DNA from: Nemertoderma westbladi
Taxonomy: Eukaryota; Xenacoelomorpha; Nemertodermatida; Nemertodermatidae
Reading direction: 5' to 3'
DNA: 42,412 nucleotides
Assembly: GCA_032718475.1 (NCBI GenBank)
Contig: JAUCBJ010001017.1
Coordinates: 1-42,412, forward strand
The position numbers were made by a program, and so were the translations under genes. This document shows positions 20,761 through 32,638 of this stretch, piece by piece (position 1 is the stretch's first letter; every line of letters begins with the position of its first letter). Below the pieces are notes generated by a model, which did no database searches, was not told the origin of the DNA, and was given only the letters and a program-made list of their open reading frames with translations.

Positions 20761-22345
20761 GCGGCCTATAGGTCGGAAAGCTGCAAAGTACTCCATACCA
20801 TAATTTCCATTTATGTTAATGAGTGCTGCTTTATTATCCAGTTTGCAGTGACGGGACTAGGTACTGTATGTAAATAATTGTTTAACGCGTAAGACTGTAT
20901 CCCATACCTCCTATAGAGAACATTTTAGAGAAAAGGAGCAAAGAAAATATGGCAACCGTGTTCAGTAAAACTGAACGGACACAGACGGTGACTCAGTGGA
21001 CGACGGATCAAAGATTTATCATTCCATGCAGGAGATAACAACAATAAATTTTAATTTGATATAAATGTAATAGTACCGGTACCTGTTAAATGTTCACTAA
21101 TATTCGAAATAGTACATATGATTAAAATGTTCAAAAGAGCATCCATAAAATCCTTTCGTCACATACCGAACGCTGATAAGTTGACATAATGTAACAGAAT
21201 TACATACTGTACATACATCATTGCTTGCAAAGGTCACTTTTCAGTGTTAATTTATGTTTGTAATATTTATTTATGTAAACTACGCTGAAGTTAACCACAT
21301 TCGTGGGCCAACTAAGGTAGCTCCCCAATAACAATCTGACCAGCCATTGGTGACCAAGATTGCTAATTCTAAGGTTAAAGATGGTCAGAAAGAAACTTTG
21401 CAATTAGTGTTGGAGGCCCTCACAACACTAAACACTGACGGGACTACTGACAATAAACTCACCACCGTGTGTCACAAGAGTCACTACTGAACATAGGATT
21501 TCCAACTGTCCTGCCTTTAGGAAATTTACTGTGATTGACAGATGGGCATATGCAGCTACAAATAGCTTTGTTACCATTGCTTAAGTGCAAATCATATGCG
21601 CAAAATGTGCCGTTCTGAGGGAAGGTGTGTAAGAAATCCCATCACACTGTTTTGCACTCCGAAACTGAACGAGCACAAGTACATCACTCAACAATGACAG
21701 CTGAGGAAATCTCGACCAACAACTTACTACCAAACAGCACATACGCTTCAGATGAGTATGAAGAGGTTGACCAGGTATATATTCTTCCAGACTCGCAGGC
21801 TTTCTGACTAGTCAGCACCAGACGCACGAATTCCGAGAAAACCCCACCGAACTACCCAGCCGAAAATGGGGAAAGTGGCTTTTTACCAATTATAGTTGGC
21901 TTGGTGACCTTAGCAATATAATGTCACCTAACAACCAACGAAGGCAATATACACGCCAGCCACAGGGAGAGATGCCAGCGCACAGCAAGCTCATCTCAGG
22001 GTAGAAGCTAGCATAGGAACAGGGGGAGGTAGATTTGGCCAAGGGGATAGATCGACCAATGGAGGAACAGCATGTGTCCAATTACGGCGCATCCACAGGT
22101 TAGCCAAACCTAGGTAGTTAATGTGTCCCATGTAATATATAACTGTTACTCTGTCAATTGTACTTTAGTTGCTATATTGGGTGAGCAGAAGTCGGACGGT
22201 TTTCAACCGTCGTCGTTGTCTGCTGTCATTGTGTTAGTGATTGTGCTATACTACCGGTACTTGTATACTTATCAGAGATTAACAATATTAACACCGAACT
22301 CAGTTTATTATACCGGCCTTCGGCCTTTCAGTTCTCTAAAAGAGT
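20761..22345. other. Intergenic, no supported gene
   Basis: Open frames here are short, including a 60-codon one at 21625-21807 that shows no domain or homologue I recognise. No repeat terminus was recognised except the element starting at 22346. Confidence 0.4.
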
Positions 22346-22859
22346 AAATTATTTAGTTGCGGAATAATATGATTCAACTAGAAAAGCCAGCCAGCTGGCT
22401 GTAAGGAGACCGTCCATATAGACAAACGTAGTGTTAGTTGGGTCCCTCCTCATTCATTATCATCAACCTATAAACCATTTAAACGGCCCAGTGCTTACAA
22501 TTCAATCTGCTGGCCTCCCACCTAACATAGCAGTGAATAGTAACCTTATAGATATTCCCATAGGATTCACTGGGAAGAGCTATTCAGCTGTTGGGGTAAT
22601 ACATTATACAAACTAACAGTTGATGTTTGATTACTGTCTGGGATAGAGTGAGAGAGTAATAAATTTAGCAAGTAATATACTTCTGTGCAGTTTGGGCCTA
22701 TCCATTCAAAAATTGTAGTAGCTTACTAGGACCTCGTGAGTACCAGCAGCTGGTGTTTTTATCGTTGAGTTGATGGCAATTTTCGTGTTTTCATTTTCGC
22801 TCACTCATGGTACTGGTTTGAGGGGCAGGTTCGTTAAAGCCAGCTTGCTGGCTTTCTAG
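22346..22859. mobile_element. TIR element (MITE), copy 2
   Basis: Same family as 9526-9995, with the same TIRs at 22378 and 22859. It has ~45 bp more in the interior, near 22466-22515 (region with CATTTAAACGGCCCAGTGC), which is an insertion here or a deletion in copy 1. Confidence 0.8.
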
Positions 22860-23220
22860 TGTCAAAAGAGTGATAATAATGTCATTGATTGTTTAAGGAG
22901 GGAGTTAAAATAATGTTCTACTTTAAAATAAAAACTTATTCTAGGTCACACTTTGCTTATTCTAGAACGTTTTTTTTTTTTAATATTCTTTATATGATCT
23001 AAAATTGCCTAGAACACAAAATATTTTGAAGAACTTCTTATTTATAATACAAACAAAAAAATAATAGCTATTATAACAAATAATACCTATACATTTATAC
23101 ATTCAAACTCTAGCTAGTTATCATTAAAATATATTCTTGCTAAAGTATTGTTGAAGAATTTATTGGTCTGAGATATTCTGCAAAGTGCGGTAAGCACTGT
23201 ACCGGTAAAAATAGGTTAAC

Positions 23221-23584
23221 AGCTAACAGCTGAAACGACGATTTGAAGATACCTGAAATCTGAAGGTACCTCCATTGCTACCCTTAAATTTATCTCGAAC
23301 CTTGACTTCAACTCCAGTGTGGATTTTTTGGTGTTACCGGTTTGAAATTACAAACTTACCTTGAGGAAAATCTGAAGTCTACCTTAAGGTTGACCATGAA
23401 ATATTTCAGTCTAGTCTAATATTTCAGTGCTAGTAGTAGAAGGAAAATAAAAAAAGGTTAAAAGTCAGCTTCAAGGTCTATCTCAAGATTTTTGGAGATT
23501 CCTGCCCAGGACCAGGTAAATCAAAAATCTTGAATGACTTTGAAGGTAACCCTGAAACATCAAAACATCGTTTCAGCTGTTAGC
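23221..23584. mobile_element. Small TIR element, ~364 bp
   Basis: AGCTAACAGCTGAAACGACG at 23221 is mirrored by CATCGTTTCAGCTGTTAGC ending at 23584, giving ~25-bp TIRs with few mismatches. The interior is rich in AAGGT/ACCTT pairs and has no coding frame. No target duplication was identified with confidence. Confidence 0.6.
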
Positions 23585-23639
23585 CTACTGTTATATATTG
23601 TCGTTATTCAGGTACCTGCACCCCCCCCCCCCCCCCCCC

Positions 23640-23935
23640 TCATTTTCCTATAAATCTTAATGAGATTGCATGAAATTTGAAACAGAGATAGTTTCACCTC
23701 CCTCCTCCTTGCTGTGGGTGACCCAGAATTATTATATTTCAAAATATTGCACCGGTTACACTGCAGTTATCCTTCAACCTTAGAGTAGTTGTTTGTTGGT
23801 ATTAATGGAAATCTGACCATGCAATACAATATGATTTTCGTTAAAAATTGCAGAAATATGAACATTCAGAAGTTGCATAGGTTTTACAATTCGCGAGGTT
23901 ATTTTATTCTATTTAATAAATTCTGGAACATTCTA
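23640..23935. repeat. Dispersed repeat (copy B), uninterrupted
   Basis: Matches 16740-16806 plus 17207-17510. It carries AGAGATAGTTTC once (23684-23695) and so shows the empty-site state for the insertion at 16807-17206. A run of 19 C directly precedes it. Confidence 0.7.
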
Positions 23936-25072
23936 TAACTATGTAATAGAATTGTTATAGAGGAATCGCATTGCTGCCCAGATATTTTGACCATGATAAT
24001 GGCCATTATCAAGGCAAGGGTTTTTTGTACTAGAACACAAATATAACCTCCTAACAGTAAAACGGTAGGCTAGTGCTTTTGAATTTGTGTTAGCTAGTGG
24101 AATTAAATAAAAAAAAACAATTTTTCATCATATTTAAACCTCAATTAAATCTCCTTGGAATAATTGCTGCAGTCATAGTAGTGGGGTGCAACCCCACATT
24201 ACCTTCACCCCACTGAAAGAGGAACGGTTACGGGAGGTAGAGATTGCACATGATATTCCCCACTGATATTCTCTGCATTTGACGGAATCTCAAACTCAGA
24301 CATTCACTACCCAGTACATCACAACTGACCCTGTGGTCCTCCAAGAGGGTCAAGAGTATGTCGCGCTAGACCAGCCCGTACACCAAGTCTCTGACTCCTC
24401 CATAAAATCCTAACCAACTCAAACTATGTGAGTTTCAAATAAATATGTTTCACTAAAAATATTTTTTGGAGCAAGGGATTTTTGTCTCATCTATAGTATA
24501 TACCCATACATAGTTAATCACTTTTGACACTTTTGTCACAATTTTTTTCGCTACACCGCTCCACTATTCAGTGTAAAAAAACATTAATCTTGGATTGTGA
24601 AATTAGAATTTGGACTGTGAAAATTTAGCATGATTTGTTTATTTCATGGAAAAAAATGTGTCTATACAAATCATCTACAGCTACTACTGTGCTCGGACCT
24701 ATAATGTGTACATTAGGTGTGCACAATGTACATGTAAGTAATATTTTAAATATTTATATTTACTAAAATATTTGTCTGAAAATTAACAAAGATCAAATAT
24801 GCACCCCATAGCAACTCGCTGTTAGAACTAACACCTAAAAGGACTTTCAACATTCTCGAATATATGTGATTTAGATCCTCTTTCCAGTACCACCAACTAA
24901 AATGTAGAAAATAATGGAAATTATATTATATTATTATGTTTTAAATATTAAATAATTCACAGTCGTTCTCTTATGGATATTCTATGATTGCAATACGTTG
25001 TTCAGAATAGACCGAATACATTTATTCCTACAATTAATATATTTATTGGATATTGAACACTGAATGTGACAC
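23936..25072. other. Upstream region of second cyclase, no gene seen
   Basis: AT-rich, with no recognisable gene or transposon end. No clear core promoter could be assigned. Confidence 0.4.
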
Positions 25073-28000
25073 ATGTCATTGAGAAATCAGAATTTGTCGA
25101 AGATTGAAACAGAAGTCAGTGTTGGTGACGATAGTGAAAATGTGAGCTTATCTGAGGTGATTGAGGATAGGCAGCACATTGTTGCGAAATGGTGCAGCTA
25201 TGTTCGCTGGTCTGGACATTGCCATGGACGATGCTGCGCCCCTCTCTTCGAACGGCACAATGGATCGTGGTGGAACCCAAGCTTCAGTAGCCAAGACTTG
25301 GAAAGACAATACCAGAGAAGTTCATTGCCCTTACGTCATCGCGCATTTAAATCCTCCATGACATATATATGGATTGCGAGCTCTGCCTACCTCATATATT
25401 TTACAGCAATGATGGGTGTAGAAACAGAAAAAGGTGAAATTATGATGGTATTAACATTATGTATATTACCTGTACTTATGATTCTAGTGGTTGCAGCAGT
25501 ACGTTTGTATAAACATTTGCAGCTGGTATTGCCAATTATTGTGGCTATCATAATGATTATTTGTTCATTACTAGCACTTCAAAACCAATGCATCCCTCAT
25601 CAAATCAAAAATGGTGAACATGGAATGCAAGTTGGAAATAAACCTGACCAAGCAACTAATTACCACACTTACCTCATGAAATTAAGTGATGATATTCATT
25701 GTGGGGTGAGTGAATGGAACGTTATGACACCTATAGGCTCGTTCATGATATCAATTCAACTCCTGCTCATCCTCTACGCAATGCTTCCAGTTCCAATGTA
25801 CATGTCTTTTATTCTAGGAATATTGTACATATGCTTTTATATATATTGTAACCATCATAGGCATTCCGAAGTCATTAATAATTATTCAACATTATTTCTC
25901 CACATATGCGTAAATATTGTGTGCATTCATGCAAAGCTGCGAAGGACAATGGAAGATCGAACAATGTTTCTACACAAGGCCCAATCTATAATGGCTAGCT
26001 CTGAACTTGCCCTTGAGAAAGAAGTGAAGGAGAAATGGCTTCATTTACTAATGCCACCAGTAGTTGCTGAAAAAATGATGCAAAAGGATGCCAGTTGGGT
26101 TTCAGGTGCAGTAATGGGGAAAAGAACAAGTTTTCGCGATTTCCCAGTTAACCTAATGAAGAAAGTTTCGATACTATATGCTGATATAGTTGGTTTCACC
26201 AGCATGGCTTCTGGAAGAAATGCCGAAGTGGTAGTCTCACTTCTTAATGATCTTTTTGGACGATTCGACAAGCATGCTGAGCAAAATGGATGCGAAAAAA
26301 TTGCTACGCTCGGTGACTGTTATTATTGTGTATCAGGCTGTCCAGAGGAGCGCGTCGATCATGCAGAGTCTTGCGTCGAGATGGGACTGGAGATGTGCTC
26401 ATCTATAAAAGAGTTCAATATCGAGTATAAACTTGCAATGAACATGAGAGTGGGGATCCACTCAGGAACAGTACTCTGTGGAATTTTGGGGACAAAAAGG
26501 TTCAGGTTTGATGTTTGGTCTCGAGATGTGAATTTGGCAAATGTGATGGAATCAATTGGTATCCCTGGACGAGTTCATATAACTGGAGCAACACTTGAAT
26601 ATTTAAACAACAGGTATGAAGTTGAAGAACATGTCATAGAGGATTTTATGACAATTAAATTATTAAATGGTGTTAAAACTTATCTGATTATTAATCGTAA
26701 ATCGAAAAACAAACCTCATTCAATAATGTCAATATCCAATAAGACGACTAAAATAAATACAAAAAGAGCACCACGGAGGTCAATTCTTAAAAATAAACTC
26801 GGCAAGAGACGGTTATTTCATTTATTGCGTCCAAAAAGAGTAAATCAATATTTGGAACGAGGTACTGCATTTGTTGAAGATGCGAAGACAGAATGTGAAA
26901 CCCAAAAGTCAGAGGTTGCCTTGGCTATAGGCATCGTTGAGGCAGCAGTTGTTGGTGAATATGATGATAGTTCATTAGAAGAAGCATTGGAGGAGCATAC
27001 GATTGATATGGATTTCGTGAGTGTACCAGTGAATAGGGTGACACTGCGGTTTAAAGATAAGCAACTAGAAAACAAGTACAGCGTACGCTTTGATAGAGGT
27101 TCACACTGGTTTAAATCTAGTAAAATAGCTGAGACACGTAGAAGGTTCACATATCTTGACTTCTGCATTAGCTTTGGGCTGTATGTAATAATATCAATTT
27201 TCTCTTCTTTACTAAGCGGTTTTGCACCGCAATTAATTACATGTTTATTGATATCATTCATATTCGAGATCTTTGTCATTATCCAACAGTCGCATTGGTT
27301 TTTTAAATCGGAAAACTATAAACCATTGTTAGTGGATCTTAACCGTCGTTATCCTACAATCATATGCGATGTACTATTGTTAAGTATCCCAATAGGTATA
27401 GTTTATTCAACATTCAAGTGCGGGGAAGAATTATCCAATTCAGAGAATAAAATCTACCTGCTGTGCGTGGCCAACATGCATTCTATCAATTTCCCACATC
27501 TCAGTTCTTGGTTGAAGGGCCTTATTTTAATTTCATCACAAGTAAGATTATTAAGCTTTTTTGCACAAATTTATCAAATTGTTTGCTCAGCAGATGTGAC
27601 ACATTCACACAACAAATATTGGGAAACAGTAAAATATGAAATATTGCTTGATACATTTCTATTATCTGCACTGATTTTATATATTGATAGGGAATTCGAT
27701 CTTAGTTGCCGTATTAATTTCCATGGTGAAGTGAAAGCTGAAGCAGAAAAAGAAGACATAATAGCAGTAAAAGACACAGCCGAGTGGCTGCTACGAGTAA
27801 TTATACCCAAACATGTCTCAGACGAAATAAAAACTAAATTGACCTATTCAAAGAACCATGAAAATGTTGGTGTAATATTTTTTTCTATAACTAACTTTTG
27901 GGACTTTTATGATGACGAATTTGAAGGAGGTGTTGGATTCCTTAGAATCCTCAATGAACTTATAGTTCACTTTGATGACCTTCTCGACAAACCGAAATAC

Positions 28001-28471
28001 AGCATAATTAGCAAGATAAAAACCATCGGTGCCACGTATATGGCAGCATCTGGGATAGAGGTAGTACATGCTGAAAATCTAATTATGAAAAATCACCTTA
28101 TAACACTAATGAACTTTGTAATAGACCTGCAAAAGGTAGTAAAAGATATCAATAGCAGTGTTTTAGGATTCGAATTCAAAGTAACCTGTGGAATGAACAA
28201 TGGTCCTTTGACATCAGGAGTTATTGGAATAAGCAAACTTTATTACGATATATGGGGTGATGCAGTGAATGTAGCTTCAAGAATGAACTCAACAGGTGTC
28301 ACCAATGAAGTCCAGGTATCAACTAGCACCATGATGGCATTAAACACAGTGTTTGAGTTCATTTATAGAGGGTCGATATCAATAAAGGGTAAAGGGAATC
28401 TGGATACCTATCTCCTAGTGAAGAAACGAGACACACCTCTTGAGGTATCTCTCACATCACATCATTCTTGA
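25073..28471 (+). CDS. ADCY9-like membrane adenylyl cyclase, copy b (single exon)
   Basis: A 1132-residue paralogue of the gene at 5221-8505, with the same order of cytosolic start (FERHNGSWWNPSF, residues 59-71), six helices, C1, six helices, C2. Metal-binding aspartates are D371 (YADIVGFT) and D415 (LGDCYYC). C2 keeps K983, D1059, N1066, R1070 and K1105 by family alignment. Differences from copy a include a loop of ~40 extra residues before the fourth helix (~residues 170-215, with Cys173 and Cys210) and a basic C1b linker with KRAPRRS and KNKLGKRR. It is uninterrupted, with no intron. From nucleotide 28169 to about 28430 it is almost identical to 8224-8485, far more than elsewhere in the gene. 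AATAAA lies ~103 bp after the stop. All catalytic positions look intact, so it should be active. Confidence 0.95.
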   Translation: MSLRNQNLSKIETEVSVGDDSENVSLSEVIEDRQHIVAKWCSYVRWSGHCHGRCCAPLFERHNGSWWNPSFSSQDLERQYQRSSLPLRHRAFKSSMTYIWIASSAYLIYFTAMMGVETEKGEIMMVLTLCILPVLMILVVAAVRLYKHLQLVLPIIVAIIMIICSLLALQNQCIPHQIKNGEHGMQVGNKPDQATNYHTYLMKLSDDIHCGVSEWNVMTPIGSFMISIQLLLILYAMLPVPMYMSFILGILYICFYIYCNHHRHSEVINNYSTLFLHICVNIVCIHAKLRRTMEDRTMFLHKAQSIMASSELALEKEVKEKWLHLLMPPVVAEKMMQKDASWVSGAVMGKRTSFRDFPVNLMKKVSILYADIVGFTSMASGRNAEVVVSLLNDLFGRFDKHAEQNGCEKIATLGDCYYCVSGCPEERVDHAESCVEMGLEMCSSIKEFNIEYKLAMNMRVGIHSGTVLCGILGTKRFRFDVWSRDVNLANVMESIGIPGRVHITGATLEYLNNRYEVEEHVIEDFMTIKLLNGVKTYLIINRKSKNKPHSIMSISNKTTKINTKRAPRRSILKNKLGKRRLFHLLRPKRVNQYLERGTAFVEDAKTECETQKSEVALAIGIVEAAVVGEYDDSSLEEALEEHTIDMDFVSVPVNRVTLRFKDKQLENKYSVRFDRGSHWFKSSKIAETRRRFTYLDFCISFGLYVIISIFSSLLSGFAPQLITCLLISFIFEIFVIIQQSHWFFKSENYKPLLVDLNRRYPTIICDVLLLSIPIGIVYSTFKCGEELSNSENKIYLLCVANMHSINFPHLSSWLKGLILISSQVRLLSFFAQIYQIVCSADVTHSHNKYWETVKYEILLDTFLLSALILYIDREFDLSCRINFHGEVKAEAEKEDIIAVKDTAEWLLRVIIPKHVSDEIKTKLTYSKNHENVGVIFFSITNFWDFYDDEFEGGVGFLRILNELIVHFDDLLDKPKYSIISKIKTIGATYMAASGIEVVHAENLIMKNHLITLMNFVIDLQKVVKDINSSVLGFEFKVTCGMNNGPLTSGVIGISKLYYDIWGDAVNVASRMNSTGVTNEVQVSTSTMMALNTVFEFIYRGSISIKGKGNLDTYLLVKKRDTPLEVSLTSHHS

Positions 28472-28573
28472 CAAGGAGCAACTGATTAAGCAAATTCAAT
28501 TGCAATTGGCACAAACAATTGCTAGGGTATAGACTTTGTGTTGTGTTGGGAACACAAAATCTTATAGATAGTA

Positions 28574-28579
28574 AATAAA
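28574..28579 (+). promoter_or_regulatory. Possible polyadenylation signal of cyclase copy b
   Basis: AATAAA lies 103 bp after the stop, close to the distance (98 bp) in the other cyclase. Confidence 0.45.
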
Positions 28580-28756
28580 GTGAATAATGTTAAAAAGTTA
28601 TTTTTAAAATTCTAAGCCATGAGGCTATAATTGACATGGAACAACCACATTTTATGGTAACCCTTAAGACCACCAATACATTTTCATAAATTATTTTGTA
28701 ACCAATAGTAAGTTGCCAATGCTGGGTGCTCCGATTGGTACAGAAGCGACCAGAAC

Positions 28757-29985
28757 TTGTCTGGGGAATTAAATCGAGGACCTGGATACGATCCACTCCA
28801 GAATATTCACCTCCTCGACAGCCACCATGGGTTTTACCTTCTCAAGAATTTCTTTTCGATCCCTCGACTTGTGTATTTCATCAACACTGCACCCAGTTTC
28901 AACCACCCTGACCTCCTAATCAATCTCTCAGATCCACACTCGAGCAGGTTGCCAATGTTTCCATCCCTGACCCCACTTGGATCCAGGCTTGTTTACCGGC
29001 GCGTCTTGATGGTCTCAGTTTAAGTTTGGCAGTTCAGCTCGCCCCCTCCGCCTTCCTGGCTTCAGCAGATACCTGCCTCGCACTCTCGAGCCATCTATTT
29101 ACTTTCACAGTTTCACGTGCTTGGGATCCAGCTCCTGCCCGCACCCTTGAGTTATGGAAATTACAAGTTTCTGTGCTCTAAGCACAGAACTCTTCCAAGC
29201 AGAGTGATTGGTCTGGCCCAGTCCACCAAAATAATCTGGCCACCCTTTGTGCCACTTCCACTCGTCTTGATTGGCTGAACTCAACAGAAGATCGCACAGC
29301 GGGGTGTTGGCTAGACGCGATTCCCTGCAGTTCCCTAGGTCTCAAGCTTTCGAACTCTCAGCTCCACATATCAATCGCTACCTGCCTCGGCTGCAAATTA
29401 ACCGAGCCCCTCTCCTGCACCAGGTGTGGAAGCCCAGTCCATGCGGATGGACTGCACTTCCTTTATTGTCAGAAGAGTGCTGGCCGATTCGCCCGCCATT
29501 CAATGTTGGATGAGATCGTGAAGTGTGGGTTGGCCAGCTGTAATATCCCCTCTATTCTAGAACCACCGGGCCTCTTTAGAACAGATGGTAAATAGGTAGA
29601 TGGGATGACTCGGGTGCCTTGGGAGAGCGGAAAGACCTTGACCTGGGACGCCACTGTGGTGGACCCCCCTCGCACCAAGCCACTTATCCTCCAGCCAGAA
29701 CAAGGGAGGACCCGTTGACCAAGAACAGGAGAAAATAAAAACATGAAAGTACCAGGATCTTATAGACTACTCAAGCAGTTATCAATCTACTCCTGTTGCC
29801 TTTGAGACGTTTGGCCAGCCCGGACCAGCCACTGCAACCTTCCTGAAAGACCTAGGAAGACGAGTCCACAATGCCACCATGGAGCCATGATCCCATTGAT
29901 TTCTGTTGCAGAGGCTGTTAATAGCGATCTTAATGGGTAACGCCACATCTATCCTGGGAACAGTGGACTCTAGTAACTCTGAAGG
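28757..29985 (+). pseudogene. Decayed C-terminal half of an invertebrate retroelement polymerase
   Basis: Conserved blocks occur in several frames in the right order. A LLKNFFSIPRLVYFINTAP block comes first (28757-28920), then PARLDGLSLSLAVQLAPSAF (~28990-29060). A Cys/His cluster CTRCG...LHFLYC and SAGRFARHSMLDEIVK follow at ~29420-29520. Then come LEPPGLFRTDGK-stop-VDGMT (TAG at 29593 where Arg is expected), WESGKTLTWDATVVD, and finally TPVAFETFGQPG, FLKDLGRRV and GNATSILGTV near 29790-29965. From memory these blocks form a C-terminal module common in invertebrate retroelement proteins; the family name is not certain. Several frameshifts and stops show it is dead. Its base composition is noticeably more GC-rich than its surroundings. 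Confidence 0.7.
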
Positions 29986-31650
29986 GCTTTTTGATTTACT
30001 CTAATAAATACGACCCATAGCGTATCTTAACCCTAGGCCCCATTCAATATTTTTATTTCAGATCTAGTTCACTTAGCGTCTGTTTTGAATTTAAGCCTCA
30101 ATTTTAGTTTTCTTTTTACTTTGTTATTGTAAGTGAAGTTGATTTTTAAAAATAAATTTTGCATCATAGAGCATGTTTCCATGGAAATGGATATTCAAAC
30201 ATTTGTACCTTCTATGTACAATAAGTAAAATAATATTATGTATAGCTACAAGCTCATCTGTCTAAATATAAAAGAAATGATAAAGATTAACTAGGTCGAT
30301 CAAGCTTGGACAGTGGAAATTATGTCCTTCCAAGCTTCCCAATTATCCATAGTTGTCGCAAGTTTCTCTCAAGTCCAGTATCCCTTTCAAGTTTCCCTAT
30401 ATATTTTCATAGGTATATGATGATACATATTTTTGGTATGACCTCATGTTTACTTCTCCAGTGCCCATTGAATCTTGATCTGCATTCATGGAGGGTGGTT
30501 GATACAGGTGGTATTGTACTATAAAGCTTGATGTTTGTCACGTGCTATCTCTAGTTGATGTTAGGGAGGTACTGGTGTGATATAGTTACACCCACTCTCA
30601 AAATTTTTATACTAGCTAGATTTTGCTATTTTTTTTCATGAACATGTTCTAGAACTATTGAACTATGGAATTATTTAGCATTAAAACATTTCTAGTACAA
30701 ATATTTTTCTTTTAGGACTGTAAAAGCTTAAAAAAATATATTTTTTTTATTATTGAAGTTGCATTAGATGTCATGGAAATAATATTTTCTAGAACAGTGT
30801 AAGATTTCAATGTTTTTCTATGGCTAAGAAGATAATAGCTATAAAGCTTCTACTCAACGAAACCCAAAAGATATATGTAATAAGAATGAGAAAAATCAAA
30901 CAAAAAAGTAAAACAATCGACATTATAGTCAAGATTACTTATTTAACGACAATATTAACAATTCAATATATCAATTTTATTATTATTATTTATTATTTTA
31001 TTCTTAAATTTGTTACTTTTTCGCTCGAATATACCCCAAAATCTGGAGAATTTTTCCCTAGGGAAAAAGTAACTCAAAGGAAAAAGTAAAATAAAATATT
31101 TTTGGTGGAATTTCTAACTTTTATTAAATGTGTTGAAAGAGCATCGACGTAGAAAGGCTTGCACGTAATTTGAGTACAATCTATGCACACACTGAAAAGT
31201 TATAACAAATTTATTGACTGCAAGACGAACTCCAAAACGGAACTCAATATCCAATATTGGTTTATGTAGTTAAGCGGCTCTCTAGTTACGTAATAAATAT
31301 TCGAGAACACTAAATTATTTAACATTGAGTAAGGCAGCAATGGGAGTTGAAGAGTACAATAATTGAATCGCCGTAACAATGGAAGCAATATAGTAAAATA
31401 CTACAGTTTAATTTTTGTAACACAATATCGCTCTATCCTTTATTAAAGAAGTGAGCAACAAAAAAGTACCTCTTTAAGAATAAAACTAAGTATTGCACGG
31501 GAAAAAAATATTTTATATATTTTTTTTCAATATTTTCTAGACCCTTTATTATTTTATTAGACCCTATATTATTATATTCTCTAGACCTCGTTGACGCTCG
31601 GTAAATAGTGAATAGTGAAAAGAATAGAGAATAATGAAAAAAAGTTATAC
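29986..31650. other. Repeat-like AT-rich region, no gene
   Basis: Contains GTTCTAGAAC-type palindromes (30646-30655 and ~30788) and long A/T runs. An open frame at 30820-31089 is lysine- and isoleucine-rich, has no recognisable domain and is probably chance. Confidence 0.4.
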
Positions 31651-31659
31651 TTTTTTTAT

Positions 31660-31724
31660 AAATAATTATTTATTACATGGGAAAAAAAGTTATACTTTTT
31701 TTCCCATGTAATAAATAATTATTT
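31660..31724. repeat. Perfect 31-bp-arm hairpin with 3-nt loop
   Basis: Arm 31660-31690, loop TAT, arm 31694-31724, with no mismatch. The centre GAAAAAAAGTTATACTTTTT also occurs once just upstream at ~31636. It could be a foldback element or a recent palindromic duplication. Confidence 0.9.
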
Positions 31725-32638
31725 TTAATGACGAAGCAAAAGTACATTTTGATTTTTTAGTTATACGATCTGTAGGCAACGAATTCCAGATGGTGGGACC
31801 CCATCAAAACTCATTGATCTTTGGGAAGAGGTTAGATGGAACAGAGGGATGGTAAAGTTATTGTTTGTTACAGAACGTGTTTAGTAATGGCAGACTGCTG
31901 ATCGTTTTTTAAATAACTGGCCTAAAACGGATTGTGGATTTATAGTTTTTGAGTGGACGTCGTACATGAAAGTGGCAACATTAAGTTTATATAATTTGTT
32001 GAGAGGCGATATAAATTCTTATATAACGGTTTCGATGAGACTCTATAATAATGCATGAAAGTAACACATCGTAAATAACTATTTATGTGGTGGTAAAAAA
32101 AGTAGGCTTTTTTTGTCGAGTGTTATTATTTGGCGCGCGTAGCGAGACAAATAAGAAAGCAAGAAAAAAAATGTTACTTTTTGCCACCACTTGCGTCGTT
32201 TTATTTGTTGCAAGTCTTCTCACTTTTATCTGGATCTATTTCAGCATAAATATCGTCCATCGAACCTTCTTCTGGGCATTACTAAACCTTGGGTACCCAC
32301 AGTCTGACCAATTTTTTTCATATAAAAAGGCTTTTATCATGAAGATTTTGTTTGGAACAAATATTTTACCTTCTGACAGTAGTGTGGCATTTTTAGCAAA
32401 AAAATGTTCTAGATAAAAAATGTGTTCTAGAACAAAAATATTGATCAAATTTGATAACTAACACTTGTTCTATAACGTTTATAAAAAAGTAGAAAAAACT
32501 AGCTAGTATAAAAAATATAAAATGTGTTCTAGAACTAAAAATAGTGTTCTAGAACAAAAATATTTATCAAAATTGATAGCTAACATTTACATAACATACA
32601 TGACATTTATAAAAACTAGCTTTTTGCTTTAGCTTAAA
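31725..32638. repeat. Repeat region with TTCTAGAAC-bearing tandem units
   Basis: Between 32400 and 32600 at least two ~100-bp units carry GTTCTAGAAC (32424-32433, 32526-32535, 32546-32555), TTGATAACTAACAC and AACTAGCTAGTATAAAA. They match the interior of the element at 3851-4775. An open frame over 32087-32416 runs through repeat sequence, has a non-ATG start and is not supported as a gene. Confidence 0.6.

Noticed and set aside
21625-21807. 60-codon open frame with an acidic tail
   Set aside because: It is short and has no domain or paralogue in the window.
30820-31089. 89-codon open frame
   Set aside because: Low-complexity Lys/Ile-rich translation of AT-rich DNA with no recognisable domain.
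32087-32416. 109-codon open frame with a hydrophobic stretch
   Set aside because: It starts with GTG, runs into a dispersed repeat and shows no domain.
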